The notes under the pieces: generated by a model
Told to the model about the DNA's origin: nothing
Database searches by the model: none
Seen by the model: the letters and a program-made list of their open reading frames with translations, nothing else
Position numbers and translations under genes: made by a program
NCBI RefSeq assembly: GCF_001742285.1
Contig: NZ_MIEK01000009.1
Location: forward strand, 1-64,000
Length of the DNA: 64,000 nt
Direction: 5' to 3'
Origin: Enterococcus rivorum
GTDB lineage: Bacteria; Bacillota; Bacilli; Lactobacillales; Enterococcaceae
Part shown: positions 40,491 through 49,876 of the stretch, piece by piece
Layout: every line of letters starts with the position of its first letter
Numbering within the stretch: position 1 is the first letter of the stretch

Positions 40491-40537
40491 AAAATCAGCA
40501 GCCAAACGTCTAAATAGCGTCTGGTTGCTGATTTTTC
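40491..40537. terminator. Terminator between the nuclease operon and nagA
   Basis: AAAATCAGCAGCCA pairs with TGGTTGCTGATTTT (one mismatch), followed by T on both strands. It serves both converging genes. Confidence 0.85.
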
Positions 40538-40540
40538 TAA

Positions 40541-41689
40541 TTATGCACGATAACGTTCTACGCCATCTAAATAAGTCGCTGCTAATTCCATATTTGGATT
40601 TAATACAATAAAGTCAGCATCTCTTCCTTGACTTATCATCCCACATTTATCATCAATCTTACAACTAATTGCTGGAACTATTGTTGCCATCATTATCGCC
40701 TGTTCTGGCGTGGCAAGCTCCCAATCTACAACATTTTTTATTGCCTCTTTTAATTTCAAGATACTTCCAGCTAAATTACCAGAGTCTAAACGAGCTGTCC
40801 CATCTTTAACTACCACTGGGAATTCCCCTAAATTATAGTTTCCATCGGGCATACCGCCTGCCATCATACAATCGGTAATTAAAGCCACATGATTGTGTCC
40901 CGCTGTTTCCATCAAAATATTGGCAGCATTTGGATGAACATGATGTCCATCACAAATCAATTCTGAGAAAACTTGGTTTAATGACATTAAGGCTCCTACC
41001 ATCCCAGGTTCGCGATGATTCAACCCTCTCATACCGTTAAACGCATGAACAAAAACACTAGCTCCCGCTTCAACTGCTTCTGTCGCTTCCTCTAAAGTTG
41101 CATCACTATGTCCTAAAGCAACAACAACTCCTTCTTCGGTAACGGCTTTAACAAATTCCTTTACACCTTTACGTTCAGGTGCTAAAGCAATTTTTTTAAT
41201 AATGCCACCAGATGCTTCTTGCCACTCATTAAATGTAGCTATATCTGGATCACCAAAATAGCTTGGATTTTGGGCTCCTTTATATTTCTCAGTAAAAAAT
41301 GGTCCTTCAAAATAAATTCCTTGTACTTTCGCTCCTGGAACATCTTGAGATACTTCCCCAATCGTTTTAGCGACTTTTGTCAGGTGATCTTTGCTTGAAG
41401 TTAAAGTTGTAGGTAAAAATGATGTCACACCACAAGATAACAAGCCTTCAGACATCACTTTTAAACCGTCAGCATCATTATCCATCACATCATGATTCAT
41501 ATACCCATGAATATGGGTATCAACTAACCCCGGTGCAATCCATTTTCCTTCTTCTTTAATTATGTTTGTCTCACCTTCAGGCACTTCTTTGAAAAAACCA
41601 CCAAAGATGCCATCAGTAATTTCCAAGTAACCTGGCCCCTTCACATCACTTTTCAAAAAGAACTTTTCAGCAAAGATAAATGTTCTCAT
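40541..41689 (-). CDS. nagA: N-acetylglucosamine-6-phosphate deacetylase
   Basis: Removes acetate from GlcNAc-6-phosphate to give glucosamine-6-phosphate for glycolysis or wall synthesis. It has 382 residues. The amidohydrolase metal motif LVDTHIHG has H59 and H61; YFEGPFF carries the metal Glu, and ALGHSDA and HAFNGM the later ligands; LITDCMMAGG includes the catalytic Asp. It stands alone and is preceded by a promoter with a dre-like operator. Confidence 0.95.
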   Translation of the reverse strand: MRTFIFAEKFFLKSDVKGPGYLEITDGIFGGFFKEVPEGETNIIKEEGKWIAPGLVDTHIHGYMNHDVMDNDADGLKVMSEGLLSCGVTSFLPTTLTSSKDHLTKVAKTIGEVSQDVPGAKVQGIYFEGPFFTEKYKGAQNPSYFGDPDIATFNEWQEASGGIIKKIALAPERKGVKEFVKAVTEEGVVVALGHSDATLEEATEAVEAGASVFVHAFNGMRGLNHREPGMVGALMSLNQVFSELICDGHHVHPNAANILMETAGHNHVALITDCMMAGGMPDGNYNLGEFPVVVKDGTARLDSGNLAGSILKLKEAIKNVVDWELATPEQAIMMATIVPAISCKIDDKCGMISQGRDADFIVLNPNMELAATYLDGVERYRA

Positions 41690-41725
41690 CTTTCATCCTT
41701 CTTTCATAAAATTTTCTACTTTAAA

Positions 41726-41754
41726 AGTACTCTTAAAATCAGTATAAGTCAAGA
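41726..41754 (-). promoter_or_regulatory. nagA promoter
   Basis: TTGACT (41749-41754), a 17-nt spacer and TACTTT (41726-41731) on the minus strand. Confidence 0.65.
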
Positions 41755-41755
41755 A

Positions 41756-41770
41756 TGGTGTAGACCTTTT
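41756..41770. promoter_or_regulatory. Candidate NagR (dre) operator of nagA
   Basis: AATGGTGTAGACCTT resembles the GntR-family dre palindrome (TGGTNTAGACCA type) bound by NagR/YvoA/DasR. It abuts the nagA -35, so binding would repress until glucosamine phosphates release it. It is inferred from motif and position only. Confidence 0.5.
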
Positions 41771-41787
41771 TAACAAAAAATTGGTTT

Positions 41788-42615
41788 CTAAATGACCAAC
41801 TGTTCAATTTTATCAACTTGATCAGATAATTTTTGAAATTCTGTTGCTTCTTCATGACGCCCTTGTAAAGAAAACAGTTCACTTTGCAAACTGAATAATT
41901 CACTTAAGTAATAATAGCTCGTTTTTTGTTGAGCCCAAGAAATCCCTTGTGTAACATGAATTTGTGCTTCTTCATTTCGGCCTTGTTCCAATAAAAATTT
42001 GGAATAATTATAAAAAATCTTCGTTAATTCCACATTCACTCGTTCATTTGGTAATTTGTTAAAATAATGAATACTTGATTTCAGATACTTTTCTGCTTCT
42101 TCTATTTGGCCGATATTGCTATAGGTACTACCAATACAACTCATCAGCTGAACTTCATAGTCTGAAATATTCATTTTATCTGCTTGAAATGTGTAGGACA
42201 ATCCCTTTTTTAAATCTAAAATAGCTTTGTCATAGTTCCCATATAGAAAATATTCGCAAGTCCCTAAATAATAATAGTAACGTTGCCAATCTGTTTCTAA
42301 ATAAATCTGATCTTCAATATGTGTATCAACAATACAAGAATACAATTTCTCATATTCCTTGTGTCTGAGAAAGTTCGCCATTTTAAAAAAAATTGTCGTT
42401 ACTTGTCTAACTTCATCTGACTTTGACTGCATGATTTGATCCATAGTTACCCCTAGACGCTTACATATTTGCTGCATCACAACAACATTAGGTAACTCTT
42501 CATTGTTCTCTATCCTACTAAGAACGCTTTGCGAACAAATGTCTTCCGATAACATCTTCTGTGTCAATTTTCTGGTTTTACGTATTTCTTTAATGATACT
42601 GCCAAAAGAACCCAT
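41788..42615 (-). CDS. XRE-family regulator with TPR-like repeats (RRNPP type)
   Basis: A 275-residue regulator. An N-terminal helix-turn-helix (about 6-62; LTQKMLSEDICSQSVLSRIEN) is followed by helical repeats with Tyr-rich phrases (YYLGTCEYFLYGNYDKA, EEAEKYLKSSIHYFNKL) typical of TPR domains in Rgg, PlcR and PrgX. Such proteins bind short peptide pheromones. I see no pheromone gene nearby. ATG 42615 has GGGAGAGA upstream, so the longer upstream frame is not used. A 14-bp palindrome lies in the divergent promoter region. Confidence 0.8.
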   Translation of the reverse strand: MGSFGSIIKEIRKTRKLTQKMLSEDICSQSVLSRIENNEELPNVVVMQQICKRLGVTMDQIMQSKSDEVRQVTTIFFKMANFLRHKEYEKLYSCIVDTHIEDQIYLETDWQRYYYYLGTCEYFLYGNYDKAILDLKKGLSYTFQADKMNISDYEVQLMSCIGSTYSNIGQIEEAEKYLKSSIHYFNKLPNERVNVELTKIFYNYSKFLLEQGRNEEAQIHVTQGISWAQQKTSYYYLSELFSLQSELFSLQGRHEEATEFQKLSDQVDKIEQLVI

Positions 42616-42674
42616 GCTCTCTCTCCCTTGCCTTCTCAATCTTTGTAAAGAATCATTTGTATTGTTTTCAAAAT

Positions 42675-42688
42675 ATGCGAATTCGCAT
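42675..42688. promoter_or_regulatory. Perfect 14-bp palindrome, possible XRE operator
   Basis: ATGCGAATTCGCAT, within TATGC...GCATT, resembles a PlcR-type box in outline (TATGNA-N4-TNCATA). It lies between the XRE regulator and the DUF2187 gene, where autoregulation would occur. Confidence 0.45.
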
Positions 42689-42781
42689 TATGTATTTATT
42701 CTACTTTATTGCATAATATACTGCAAGTACATGGTACAAGTATTAATTCAGTTTTATTTATCTAGTAAGGGGTGTTTAGTC

Positions 42782-42958
42782 ATGGCTCAAGAAAAGCAAA
42801 TTAGCTTTCGTTTTGAAAAAGAAAATTATCAAGGGTATGTGGAAAAAGAATATGAAAATTCATATCTTGTAGTAGTATCTGATCCGACTCCTGATATGAA
42901 AGAAAAGTACACTGACCGTATGATTATTAGCAAAAAGAATTGTGAAGCAACCAATTAA
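42782..42958 (+). CDS. DUF2187 small protein
   Basis: A 58-residue protein with a small beta-barrel pattern: 'ISFRFEKENYQGYVEKEYENSYLVVVS', as in the KOW-like DUF2187 family (YkvS type). Function unknown. AAGGGGTG lies 7 nt before ATG 42782. It is divergent from the XRE regulator. Confidence 0.7.
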   Translation: MAQEKQISFRFEKENYQGYVEKEYENSYLVVVSDPTPDMKEKYTDRMIISKKNCEATN

Positions 42959-42962
42959 TCAA

Positions 42963-43080
42963 AAATAGAAATAACCATTCGAAAGACTGACATATTTCCT
43001 TAATAAACTGTAGAAAAAAGAAAAACTTCTATTAGTTAAAAGGAGAGAGTTCAGATATCCGAATGGTTATTTTTCTATTT
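42963..43080. repeat. Long inverted repeat with 78-nt centre, possible terminator
   Basis: The arms AAATAGAA-ATAACCATTCG (42963-42981) and its complement with a 2-nt insertion (43060-43080) flank 78 nt that hold an AAAAGGAGAGAG stretch. T-rich sequence follows on the plus strand. It lies between the DUF2187 gene and the convergent alaA. Confidence 0.5.
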
Positions 43081-43132
43081 ATTTTTTTTATATTCTAGTT
43101 AATTTTCCTCAAAAAAAAAATTTTTTTCATTA

Positions 43133-44350
43133 TTATTTCTGTTTGTATGAACTCAAAAACTCTCGCATTTTCACAGCGGTAAATTTCAAGTCTTCCATTT
43201 TAGGTAGATAAACAATGCGGAAATGATCTGGCTGCGCCCAGTTAAAGCCTCCACCATGCACTAATAAAATATGGTGTTCATGAAGGAAATCTAACACAAA
43301 TTGCTCATCATTTTTAATATTAAAGCGGGCCGTATCAATTTTAGGAAAAATGTAAAAAGCTGCCTTTGGTTTTACTGCTGACAGACCTGGAATGTCGTTA
43401 ATTGCGTTGTAAATAAACTCGCGTTGCTCATATATCCTTCCACCTGGCAGTAATAACTCATCCACACTTTGATAACCACCTAAAGCAGTTTGAATAATTT
43501 GTTGAGATAAAACATTTGAACATAAACGCATTGAAGCTAACATATTCAACCCTTCAATATAACCAGTAACTCTAGATTTATCTCCACTTAAAACCATCCA
43601 ACCGCAACGGAATCCAGCAACACGATGCGACTTAGATAAACCGTTCAACGTCACAACAAAAAGATCTGGTGCCAATGTTGCAATTGGTATGTGAACCAAA
43701 CCATCCATCAGTAAACGGTCATAAATTTCATCAGAAAAAATGATTAAATCATTTTGCCTAGCAAATTCCACAATCTGTTCCAATATTTCTTTTGGATATA
43801 ACGCTCCTGTTGGATTGTTAGGATTAATGATAACAATTGCTTTTGTATTTGAAGTCACTTTCGACTTGATATCGTCAATATCTGGATACCATTCTGCTTG
43901 CTCATCACAAATATAGTGAACAGGGCTCCCACCTGCTAATGATACTGATGCAGTCCATAACGGATAGTCTGGCATTGGTACCAAAACTTCGTCACCATTA
44001 TTTAGCAAACCTTGCATACACATTGTGATTAGCTCACTCACACCATTGCCTGTGTAAATATCGTTAATCGTTACATTAGGAAAATTTTTCAACTGGCAAT
44101 ATTGCTCAATCGCTTTGCGTGCTGAAAAAATCCCTTTTGAATCGGAATAACCTTCAGAACTACGAACATTCATAATCATATCTCGAACAACTTCATTTGG
44201 TGCATCAAAACCAAATGGAGCTGGATTTCCAGTATTCAATTTCAAAATACGAATACCTTCTTCTTGCATTCTATCTGCTTCATCTAAAACCGGACCACGT
44301 ACATCATAGCTGACATCTCTCAACTTCTCTGATTTTTCAAAATTTCTCAT
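43133..44350 (-). CDS. alaA: Alanine-synthesising aminotransferase, AlaA type
   Basis: PLP-dependent class I aminotransferase of 405 residues. Its sequence tracks E. coli AlaA closely (SYDVRGPVLDEADRM, LNTGNPAPFGFDAPDE-like, GYxDSKGIFSARKA, PDYPLWTASVSL). The PLP lysine is K240 in LNGLSKSHRVAGFR. It should transfer an amino group from glutamate to pyruvate. Similar enzymes are used for alanine or valine synthesis; the exact substrate is inferred. It is a single gene with a long AT-rich upstream region. Confidence 0.88.
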   Translation of the reverse strand: MRNFEKSEKLRDVSYDVRGPVLDEADRMQEEGIRILKLNTGNPAPFGFDAPNEVVRDMIMNVRSSEGYSDSKGIFSARKAIEQYCQLKNFPNVTINDIYTGNGVSELITMCMQGLLNNGDEVLVPMPDYPLWTASVSLAGGSPVHYICDEQAEWYPDIDDIKSKVTSNTKAIVIINPNNPTGALYPKEILEQIVEFARQNDLIIFSDEIYDRLLMDGLVHIPIATLAPDLFVVTLNGLSKSHRVAGFRCGWMVLSGDKSRVTGYIEGLNMLASMRLCSNVLSQQIIQTALGGYQSVDELLLPGGRIYEQREFIYNAINDIPGLSAVKPKAAFYIFPKIDTARFNIKNDEQFVLDFLHEHHILLVHGGGFNWAQPDHFRIVYLPKMEDLKFTAVKMREFLSSYKQK

Positions 44351-44844
44351 ACTGAATCCCTCATTTTTAAAAAATTTATACCTTTAAAGTTACGACACAC
44401 AAAGAAAAAAAGCAATCAAAATTTCGATTTTTTTAGAAAAAACCTAGAAAAAAGTCTTGAATCAGAAAATTTCATTTGTTTTTTACTAGAATTATCTTTT
44501 ACTTCTTAACAAGAAAAAAATTATTTATTCATTAATAGATTCTATTTCAAAGCTATTTCGCGGCATTTCAAAACATAAATATTGATTTTTCCGAGAAAAT
44601 AAAGAGATATTCTCTTTAAAATAGATTAAAAAACAACATATGTAATGAAACTAGTTTCAGACATTTCTAAAATTTCAGTAACAACAATTGGATTAGTTGA
44701 TTCGTAAATCATGTAAAACAACCTAATGAACCAGAAGGATCTCAGCTTGATAAAAAGTACTCGTTACAAATGAATAGTAATTGCTGACAACGATCATTTT
44801 TATTCAGCTAAGATTAATTAATATAACAAAAATCCGACAAAACA
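44351..44844. other. Non-coding region upstream of alaA and tRNA-Leu
   Basis: About 490 bp of AT-rich DNA between two divergently oriented units. I see no frame with a ribosome binding site and no known RNA family. It presumably holds the alaA promoter on the minus strand. Confidence 0.5.
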
Positions 44845-44873
44845 TTGACAAAATTAGCGGCTTATTCTATTAT
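44845..44873 (+). promoter_or_regulatory. tRNA-Leu promoter
   Basis: Perfect TTGACA (44845-44850), a 17-nt spacer and TATTAT (44868-44873), about 70 bp before the mature tRNA. The leader includes a GGTTGTT/AACAACC hairpin near 44903-44930, which may guide processing. Confidence 0.75.
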
Positions 44874-44942
44874 GAGAATGCATCAGTTTTTCTATTTTAG
44901 GTTGTTTTTCTTTACATTGGAACAACCGTCCAAATTATACAC

Positions 44943-45024
44943 GCAGATGTGGCGGAATGGCAGACGCGCACGCTTGAGGGGCGTGTGAGCTAAGCTCGTG
45001 TGGGTTCGACTCCCATCATCTGCA
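44943..45024 (+). tRNA. tRNA-Leu (anticodon GAG)
   Basis: An 82-nt tRNA. The acceptor stem GCAGATG/CATCTGC, the anticodon arm CACGC-TTGAGGG-GCGTG with anticodon GAG at 34-36 of the tRNA, and a long variable arm as in class II tRNAs are all present. GGTTCGACTCCC forms the T arm. The 3' CCA is not encoded. Confidence 0.95.
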
Positions 45025-45033
45025 TTTTTAGTA

Positions 45034-45059
45034 AAACTTCTCCATGGAGAAGTTTTTTT
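45034..45059 (+). terminator. tRNA-Leu terminator
   Basis: AAACTTCTCC/GGAGAAGTTT stem with a run of seven T. Confidence 0.9.
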
Positions 45060-45107
45060 GTTGTAGAAAAATAGAAGTCAATCAACCGGTCTTGTGATAA
45101 ATCAAAA

Positions 45108-45136
45108 AAAGCCTCTCTCCTAAAGAGAAAGGCTTT
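45108..45136 (-). terminator. Terminator of rpmE2
   Basis: AAAGCCT-CTCT paired with AGAG-AGGCTTT. T-run on the minus strand; it lies about 32 bp past the rpmE2 stop. Confidence 0.75.
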
Positions 45137-45167
45137 ATAAATACTGAGACAACAGTATTCTTTTTTA

Positions 45168-45437
45168 TTAAGCGTCTGGATTTGCGTTTGCGTCTTTGAT
45201 ACCGTATTTCTTGTTGAAACGGTCCACACGTCCATCTGCTTGCGTGAATTTTTGACGACCAGTGTAGAATGGATGAGAATCAGAAGTTACTTCGACACGA
45301 ATCACAGGATAAGTGTTACCATCTTCCCATTCAACTGTTTCTTGTGAGTGCTTAGTAGAGCCTGACAAGAATTTAAAACCAGTTGTAGAATCCATAAAAA
45401 CGACTGGATGATATTCTGGATGAATATTTTGTTTCAT
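45168..45437 (-). CDS. rpmE2: 50S ribosomal protein L31 type B
   Basis: An 89-residue bL31 of type B, beginning [28 protein letters not shown]. It has no CXXC zinc ribbon, so it is the zinc-independent form expressed under zinc limitation or used constitutively in lactic acid bacteria. It lies about 100 bp after rho, the same neighbour order as in related genomes. Confidence 0.95.
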   Translation of the reverse strand: MKQNIHPEYHPVVFMDSTTGFKFLSGSTKHSQETVEWEDGNTYPVIRVEVTSDSHPFYTGRQKFTQADGRVDRFNKKYGIKDANANPDA

Positions 45438-45535
45438 ACTTTTTTCGCTCCTTTGCCCTGCCCCATTTGCTGAACCAGAGTTATTTTGTCGGTGTACAAC
45501 AGTAATATAATATCACGATTACATTCTCGATGCAA

Positions 45536-46828
45536 TTATCTTTTTACATTTCTTTTCGTTTGTTTGCCAAAAGATACATCCTGAAAAGTATTAAATAACA
45601 TTTCATTATTTTTCGTCTTACGTAAAAATTTAATCAACTGATCGGTATACTCCAAAGAATCTCCTGTCATATGATTTCTTAATTTCCACGTTTCTTCCAA
45701 TTGTTCTGGCGTCATCAATAACTCTTCTTTACGAGTGCCTGATTTTTTAATATCAATAGCTGGGAAAATTCTCCGTTCGGAAAGATCACGAGACAAATGA
45801 AGCTCCATATTACCAGTTCCTTTAAATTCCTCGTAAATAACATCATCCATCCGACTACCAGTATCTACTAAAGCTGTAGCTAAAATAGTTAAACTACCGC
45901 CTTCTTCAATATTTCTGGCCGCTCCAAAGAAACGTTTAGGCTTATAGAATGCTGCTGGGTCAATCCCACCACTTAATGTTCTACCACTTGGAGGAACAAC
46001 TAAATTATACGCACGAGCCAAACGAGTAATACTATCCATTAAAATAACAACATCACGTTTATCTTCTACTAAACGCATTGCTCGTTCTAGAACTAATTCT
46101 GAAACTCTTGTATGATTCTGCGGTTGTTGATCAAACGTTGAAGAAACAACATCTCCTTTAACGCTACGCTCCAAATCTGTCACTTCTTCGGGGCGTTCGT
46201 CAACTAATAATAAAATCAATTCCACCTCTGGATGATTTTCAGTGATACCATTAGCGATTTCTTTTAGAACGCTGGTTTTACCAGCTTTAGGAGGTGCGAC
46301 AATCAAGCCACGTTGACCAAAACCAACAGGAGAGAAAATATCAATCATTCGTGTGGATAATCTTCCTGGAGTTGTTTCTAATTTAAGATGTCTTTCTGGA
46401 TAGAGAGGGGTCAGTGCAGGGAAATGAGGTCGCTCTTTTGCTTCCTCAGGATCTTTTCCATTAACACTTTCTACGTGCATCAAACCATAGTAACGCTCAG
46501 ATTCTTTAGGTGGACGGGCCTTGCCTGCAACTTTATCACCATTTCGTAAACCAAAACGACGTATTTGTGATGACGAAATATAAATATCTTCTGCACTTGG
46601 ACCATAATTGATTGGTCGCAAGAAGCCATAACCATCCTGAGAAATGATATCAAGTATTCCTTCCATGAAAAAGAAGCCTTGCTTTTCAGCTTGTGCACGA
46701 ATAACCGCTAAAGACAATTCCTTTTTGTTCATTTGACTATAATAAGGAATTTTAAATTCTTTTGCATAAGCATAGATATCTTTTAACGTGCTGTTTTCCA
46801 GCTCCGCCATTGTTAAATAGTCACTCAT
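45536..46828 (-). CDS. rho: Transcription termination factor Rho
   Basis: RNA-dependent ATPase helicase of 430 residues that ends untranslated transcripts. It has an N-terminal Rho domain (about 5-45), an RNA-binding cold-shock-like domain with GFLRP (about 68-72), Walker A APPKAGKT (178-185), and the Q and R loops. It starts in the last 4 bp of murA2 (ATGA overlap), so the two are translated together. Confidence 0.96.
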   Translation of the reverse strand: MSDYLTMAELENSTLKDIYAYAKEFKIPYYSQMNKKELSLAVIRAQAEKQGFFFMEGILDIISQDGYGFLRPINYGPSAEDIYISSSQIRRFGLRNGDKVAGKARPPKESERYYGLMHVESVNGKDPEEAKERPHFPALTPLYPERHLKLETTPGRLSTRMIDIFSPVGFGQRGLIVAPPKAGKTSVLKEIANGITENHPEVELILLLVDERPEEVTDLERSVKGDVVSSTFDQQPQNHTRVSELVLERAMRLVEDKRDVVILMDSITRLARAYNLVVPPSGRTLSGGIDPAAFYKPKRFFGAARNIEEGGSLTILATALVDTGSRMDDVIYEEFKGTGNMELHLSRDLSERRIFPAIDIKKSGTRKEELLMTPEQLEETWKLRNHMTGDSLEYTDQLIKFLRKTKNNEMLFNTFQDVSFGKQTKRNVKR

Positions 46829-48108
46829 TTGGTCACCTCAACTTCCTCTTCTATTTCAACCATTTGAATATCTGCTCCAAGCGCGGTTAGTTTTTCAATA
46901 ATATGATCATAGCCACGCAAAATATGTTCCACATCATAAATAGTTGTGGTTCCTTCTGCCATTAAGCCAGCCGTCACTAAACAAGCTCCTGCTCTTAAAT
47001 CTGAAGCAACTACCTCAGCCCCTTGGAGTTTTGACGGACCATTAATCACAATCATATTTCCTTCTATCGAAGCATTAGCGCCCATTCGAACAAGCTCTGG
47101 TATATGTTTGGTCCGTTGAGAATAAATACTGTCAACAATTTCTCCAGTTCCATTCGCTTTTAATAGTAGCGGTGTAATAGGTTGTTGTAAGTCAGTAGCA
47201 AATCCAGGATAAGGATATGTTTTAATCGTTGTCATTTTTAATTCTTTTGACGGATGAACTTCAATCGTATCTTCTTCGATTGTCATGTTAACACCCATTT
47301 CTTGAAGTTTGGCAATAAAACTCTCTAAATGTTCATAAATGACATTACGTACCTTAATTCCTTCACCAACTGCTGCAGCTAATGCTAAATATGTCCCAGC
47401 TTCGATGCGGTCAGGAATAATCGAATGTCTACACCCATGAAGTTGTTCTACGCCTTCAATCCGAATGATGTCTGTACCTGCCCCACGAATTTTTGCCCCC
47501 ATATTGTTCAGTAAAGTAGCAACATCAATAATTTCTGGTTCACGAGCAGCATTTTCAATAATTGTCTTGCCTTTAGCTTTTACAGCAGCTAGCATAACAT
47601 TGATTGTTGCGCCAATAGAAACCATATCCATAAAAATTCTTGTTCCCTGCAACCCCTCTTCATCTGTCCTTAAATACATGGCACCATGCTCATTTGTGAT
47701 TTCCGCACCTAAAGCTTCAAACCCTTTGATATGTAAGTCGATTGGACGAGGGCCTAAATAACAGCCACCTGGCAAGCCAACGACACCTTCCCCAAATTTA
47801 CCTAATAAAGCCCCCATAAAGTAATAAGAAGCCCGTAAACTATTGATTTTCCCTGTTGGCATTGGAATTGAAACAACATTGGTAGGATCTATGACTAATT
47901 TATTATTGCTAAAAGTTATTTTAGCACCCATTATTTCTAAAATTTCAATTAAAGAATGAACATCCTGGATATCTGGAACACCTTCTAAAGTGACTGGCGA
48001 ATCAGCTAAAATAGCTGCTGGAATCAATGCTACTGCACTGTTTTTTGCACCACTAATACAAACTTCTCCTGATAATGGACGATTGCCATTAATTATAATT
48101 TTTTTCAT
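46825..48108 (-). CDS. murA2: UDP-N-acetylglucosamine 1-carboxyvinyltransferase (second paralogue)
   Basis: Transfers enolpyruvate to UDP-GlcNAc, the first committed step of peptidoglycan. It has 427 residues. K22 and N23 (GAKNS) bind UDP-GlcNAc, and C116 in [11 protein letters not shown] is the phosphoenolpyruvate/fosfomycin cysteine. Low-GC Gram-positives carry two such enzymes, and the copy between fba and rho is usually called murA2, murAB or murZ. An acidic C-terminus ([10 protein letters not shown]) is present. Confidence 0.93.
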   Translation of the reverse strand: MKKIIINGNRPLSGEVCISGAKNSAVALIPAAILADSPVTLEGVPDIQDVHSLIEILEIMGAKITFSNNKLVIDPTNVVSIPMPTGKINSLRASYYFMGALLGKFGEGVVGLPGGCYLGPRPIDLHIKGFEALGAEITNEHGAMYLRTDEEGLQGTRIFMDMVSIGATINVMLAAVKAKGKTIIENAAREPEIIDVATLLNNMGAKIRGAGTDIIRIEGVEQLHGCRHSIIPDRIEAGTYLALAAAVGEGIKVRNVIYEHLESFIAKLQEMGVNMTIEEDTIEVHPSKELKMTTIKTYPYPGFATDLQQPITPLLLKANGTGEIVDSIYSQRTKHIPELVRMGANASIEGNMIVINGPSKLQGAEVVASDLRAGACLVTAGLMAEGTTTIYDVEHILRGYDHIIEKLTALGADIQMVEIEEEVEVTK

Positions 48109-48321
48109 TTATTCTCACCTATCTATAGTCAACAATTTAGTTTTCTTTTTTATATACATCTCAACTATTCTACCACAATCAGCAAGAAGAAAAAAGGAAT
48201 CATTGCGAAATAAAGTAACTGAACAATTAAAATTCACTAAAGAATCGAATCTATCTAAATGTAACTACTGAATCTAAGTTATTTTTAAACAAAACTGATT
48301 TATTCACAGAAGTGTTGATAA

Positions 48322-48363
48322 GAAAAAAGGACTAACTACTTCAAAAAAAGTAGTCAGTCTTTT
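48322..48363 (-). terminator. Terminator of fba
   Basis: A 15-bp arm pair (AAAGACTGACTACTT type) around TTTTTG, with T-run on the minus strand. It separates fba from murA2. Confidence 0.85.
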
Positions 48364-48375
48364 AATATCAAATTA

Positions 48376-49242
48376 TTATGCTTTGCCTTCAGAACCGAAC
48401 CATTCAATACGTTGTTCAACTAATTCAGTAACAGCTTTTGTACCTGGAGCTAATAATTTACGAGGGTCAAATCCTTTACCTTCTAAATCTTTGCCTTCTT
48501 CGATATATTTACGAGTCGCAGCAGCAAATACTTCTTGACACTCAGTATTTACATTGATTTTAGAAACACCCATAGAAATTGCTTTTTGAATTTGATCTAA
48601 AGGAATACCAGAACCACCATGTAATACTAATGGAATATCTCCAACAGCATCAGCGATTGCTTGTAAATGGTCAAATGCTAGACCTTTCCAGTTTTCAGGA
48701 TATGAACCGTGAATGTTACCAATACCGCATGCTAAGTAATCAATACCAGTTGCAACCATTTGTACACATTCATCGATATCAGCTAATTCGCCAGAACCAA
48801 TGATTCCATCTTCTTCTCCGCCAATAGAGCCAACTTCACATTCTACAGAAACACCTTTAGCATGTGCTTTAGCGACAACATCTTTTGCTTTTTCGATATT
48901 TTCATCAAATGGTAGATGAGAACCATCGAACATTACTGAAGAGTAACCTACTTCAATACATTCTAATGCATCTTCATACTCACCATGATCCAAGTGAAGA
49001 GCTACAGGGACTGTAATACCCATAGAATCAATTAGGTCTTTTACTAAGTCATAACATACTTGGTATCCACCCATGTATTTTGCAGCGCCCATAGAAGTTT
49101 GAATCAACACTGGTGCTTTCTTTGCTTCTGCAGCTTCAAGAATTGCTTTTGTCCATTCTAGGTTATTTGTATTGAATCCTCCAACACCGTAACCGCCTTT
49201 GCGAGCAGCTTTAAGAAATTCTGTTCCTGATACTAATGGCAT
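48376..49242 (-). CDS. fba: Fructose-bisphosphate aldolase, class II
   Basis: Splits fructose-1,6-bisphosphate in glycolysis with zinc. It has 288 residues. LHLDHGEYEDALECI carries the first zinc histidine and YSSVMFDGS the sequence-family second motif, with GSIGGEEDGI as the loop motif and VLHGGSGI for phosphate binding. It is a single gene with AGGAGG upstream. Its position next to murA2-rho is conserved in lactic acid bacteria. Confidence 0.97.
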   Translation of the reverse strand: MPLVSGTEFLKAARKGGYGVGGFNTNNLEWTKAILEAAEAKKAPVLIQTSMGAAKYMGGYQVCYDLVKDLIDSMGITVPVALHLDHGEYEDALECIEVGYSSVMFDGSHLPFDENIEKAKDVVAKAHAKGVSVECEVGSIGGEEDGIIGSGELADIDECVQMVATGIDYLACGIGNIHGSYPENWKGLAFDHLQAIADAVGDIPLVLHGGSGIPLDQIQKAISMGVSKINVNTECQEVFAAATRKYIEEGKDLEGKGFDPRKLLAPGTKAVTELVEQRIEWFGSEGKA

Positions 49243-49376
49243 AAAAAATTCCTCCTAAGTTTTAAAAAACCTTTTTTGTTAAGGTTTCCCTTAATCAACA
49301 TCTACATTTTATCAGACTTTATGGTACTTTTCTACTAAAATTACTTTTTTCAGAAAATTTTTGCCCATCTTTTCAC

Positions 49377-49400
49377 AAAACCGCCGTAACTAACGGTTTA
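49377..49400 (-). terminator. Weak terminator of the PTS-associated operon
   Basis: AAACCG/CGGTTT stem with a 10-nt loop past the stop at 49412; T-run on the minus strand is short. Confidence 0.4.
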
Positions 49401-49411
49401 TCTTACCAACT

Positions 49412-49864
49412 TTACAGAGAGAATCGGATACAAACAATTAGTAATGTAACTACTCCAATGAAGCTCATTAACAAATAGAGAGGGATTTTTATTGATGATA
49501 AAGCTCCTTCTTGTTCCTTTTTACTTGGCAAGTACCAGAAACAAAGTCCGCTTAGGAGCAAACCGATAAAGTTAAGAGTAAATAATTGCTGAACCATTGA
49601 AAATATAAGATAATTTCCTAATAAAGATTTTCTGCTTGCTGCCACATCATTCAAAAGATATAATCCGAAAGCTTGGAAAAATTGTAATAGCGCAACAATT
49701 AAACTAATCGCTAAACTAGGTATCGTTGATACTAACGCCATAATGGGAATTTGTTGGACAGAAGACATCACAATCAGATAACTACCAAATAACACCGGAA
49801 CAATTAACCAATAAAAAAAGAGAATCTTCTTGGTTCGATCTGTTTCTCGAAGTAAACTCAACAT
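49412..49864 (-). CDS. Hypothetical membrane protein of the alpha-glucoside locus
   Basis: A 150-residue protein with four hydrophobic segments (about 17-35, 40-63, 80-105 and 128-148). I do not recognise a family. The gene follows the RpiR regulator by 12 bp with AGGAGGG before the ATG and so is probably co-transcribed with it. It may have a role in sugar uptake or membrane adaptation, but the sequence gives no direct clue. Confidence 0.6.
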   Translation of the reverse strand: MLSLLRETDRTKKILFFYWLIVPVLFGSYLIVMSSVQQIPIMALVSTIPSLAISLIVALLQFFQAFGLYLLNDVAASRKSLLGNYLIFSMVQQLFTLNFIGLLLSGLCFWYLPSKKEQEGALSSIKIPLYLLMSFIGVVTLLIVCIRFSL

Positions 49865-49876
49865 TTGCTTTCCCTC

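Noticed and set aside
44990-45235. Minus-strand reading frame overlapping the tRNA-Leu gene and rpmE2
   Set aside because: It runs through a tRNA and a terminator and out of frame into rpmE2, so it is not a gene.
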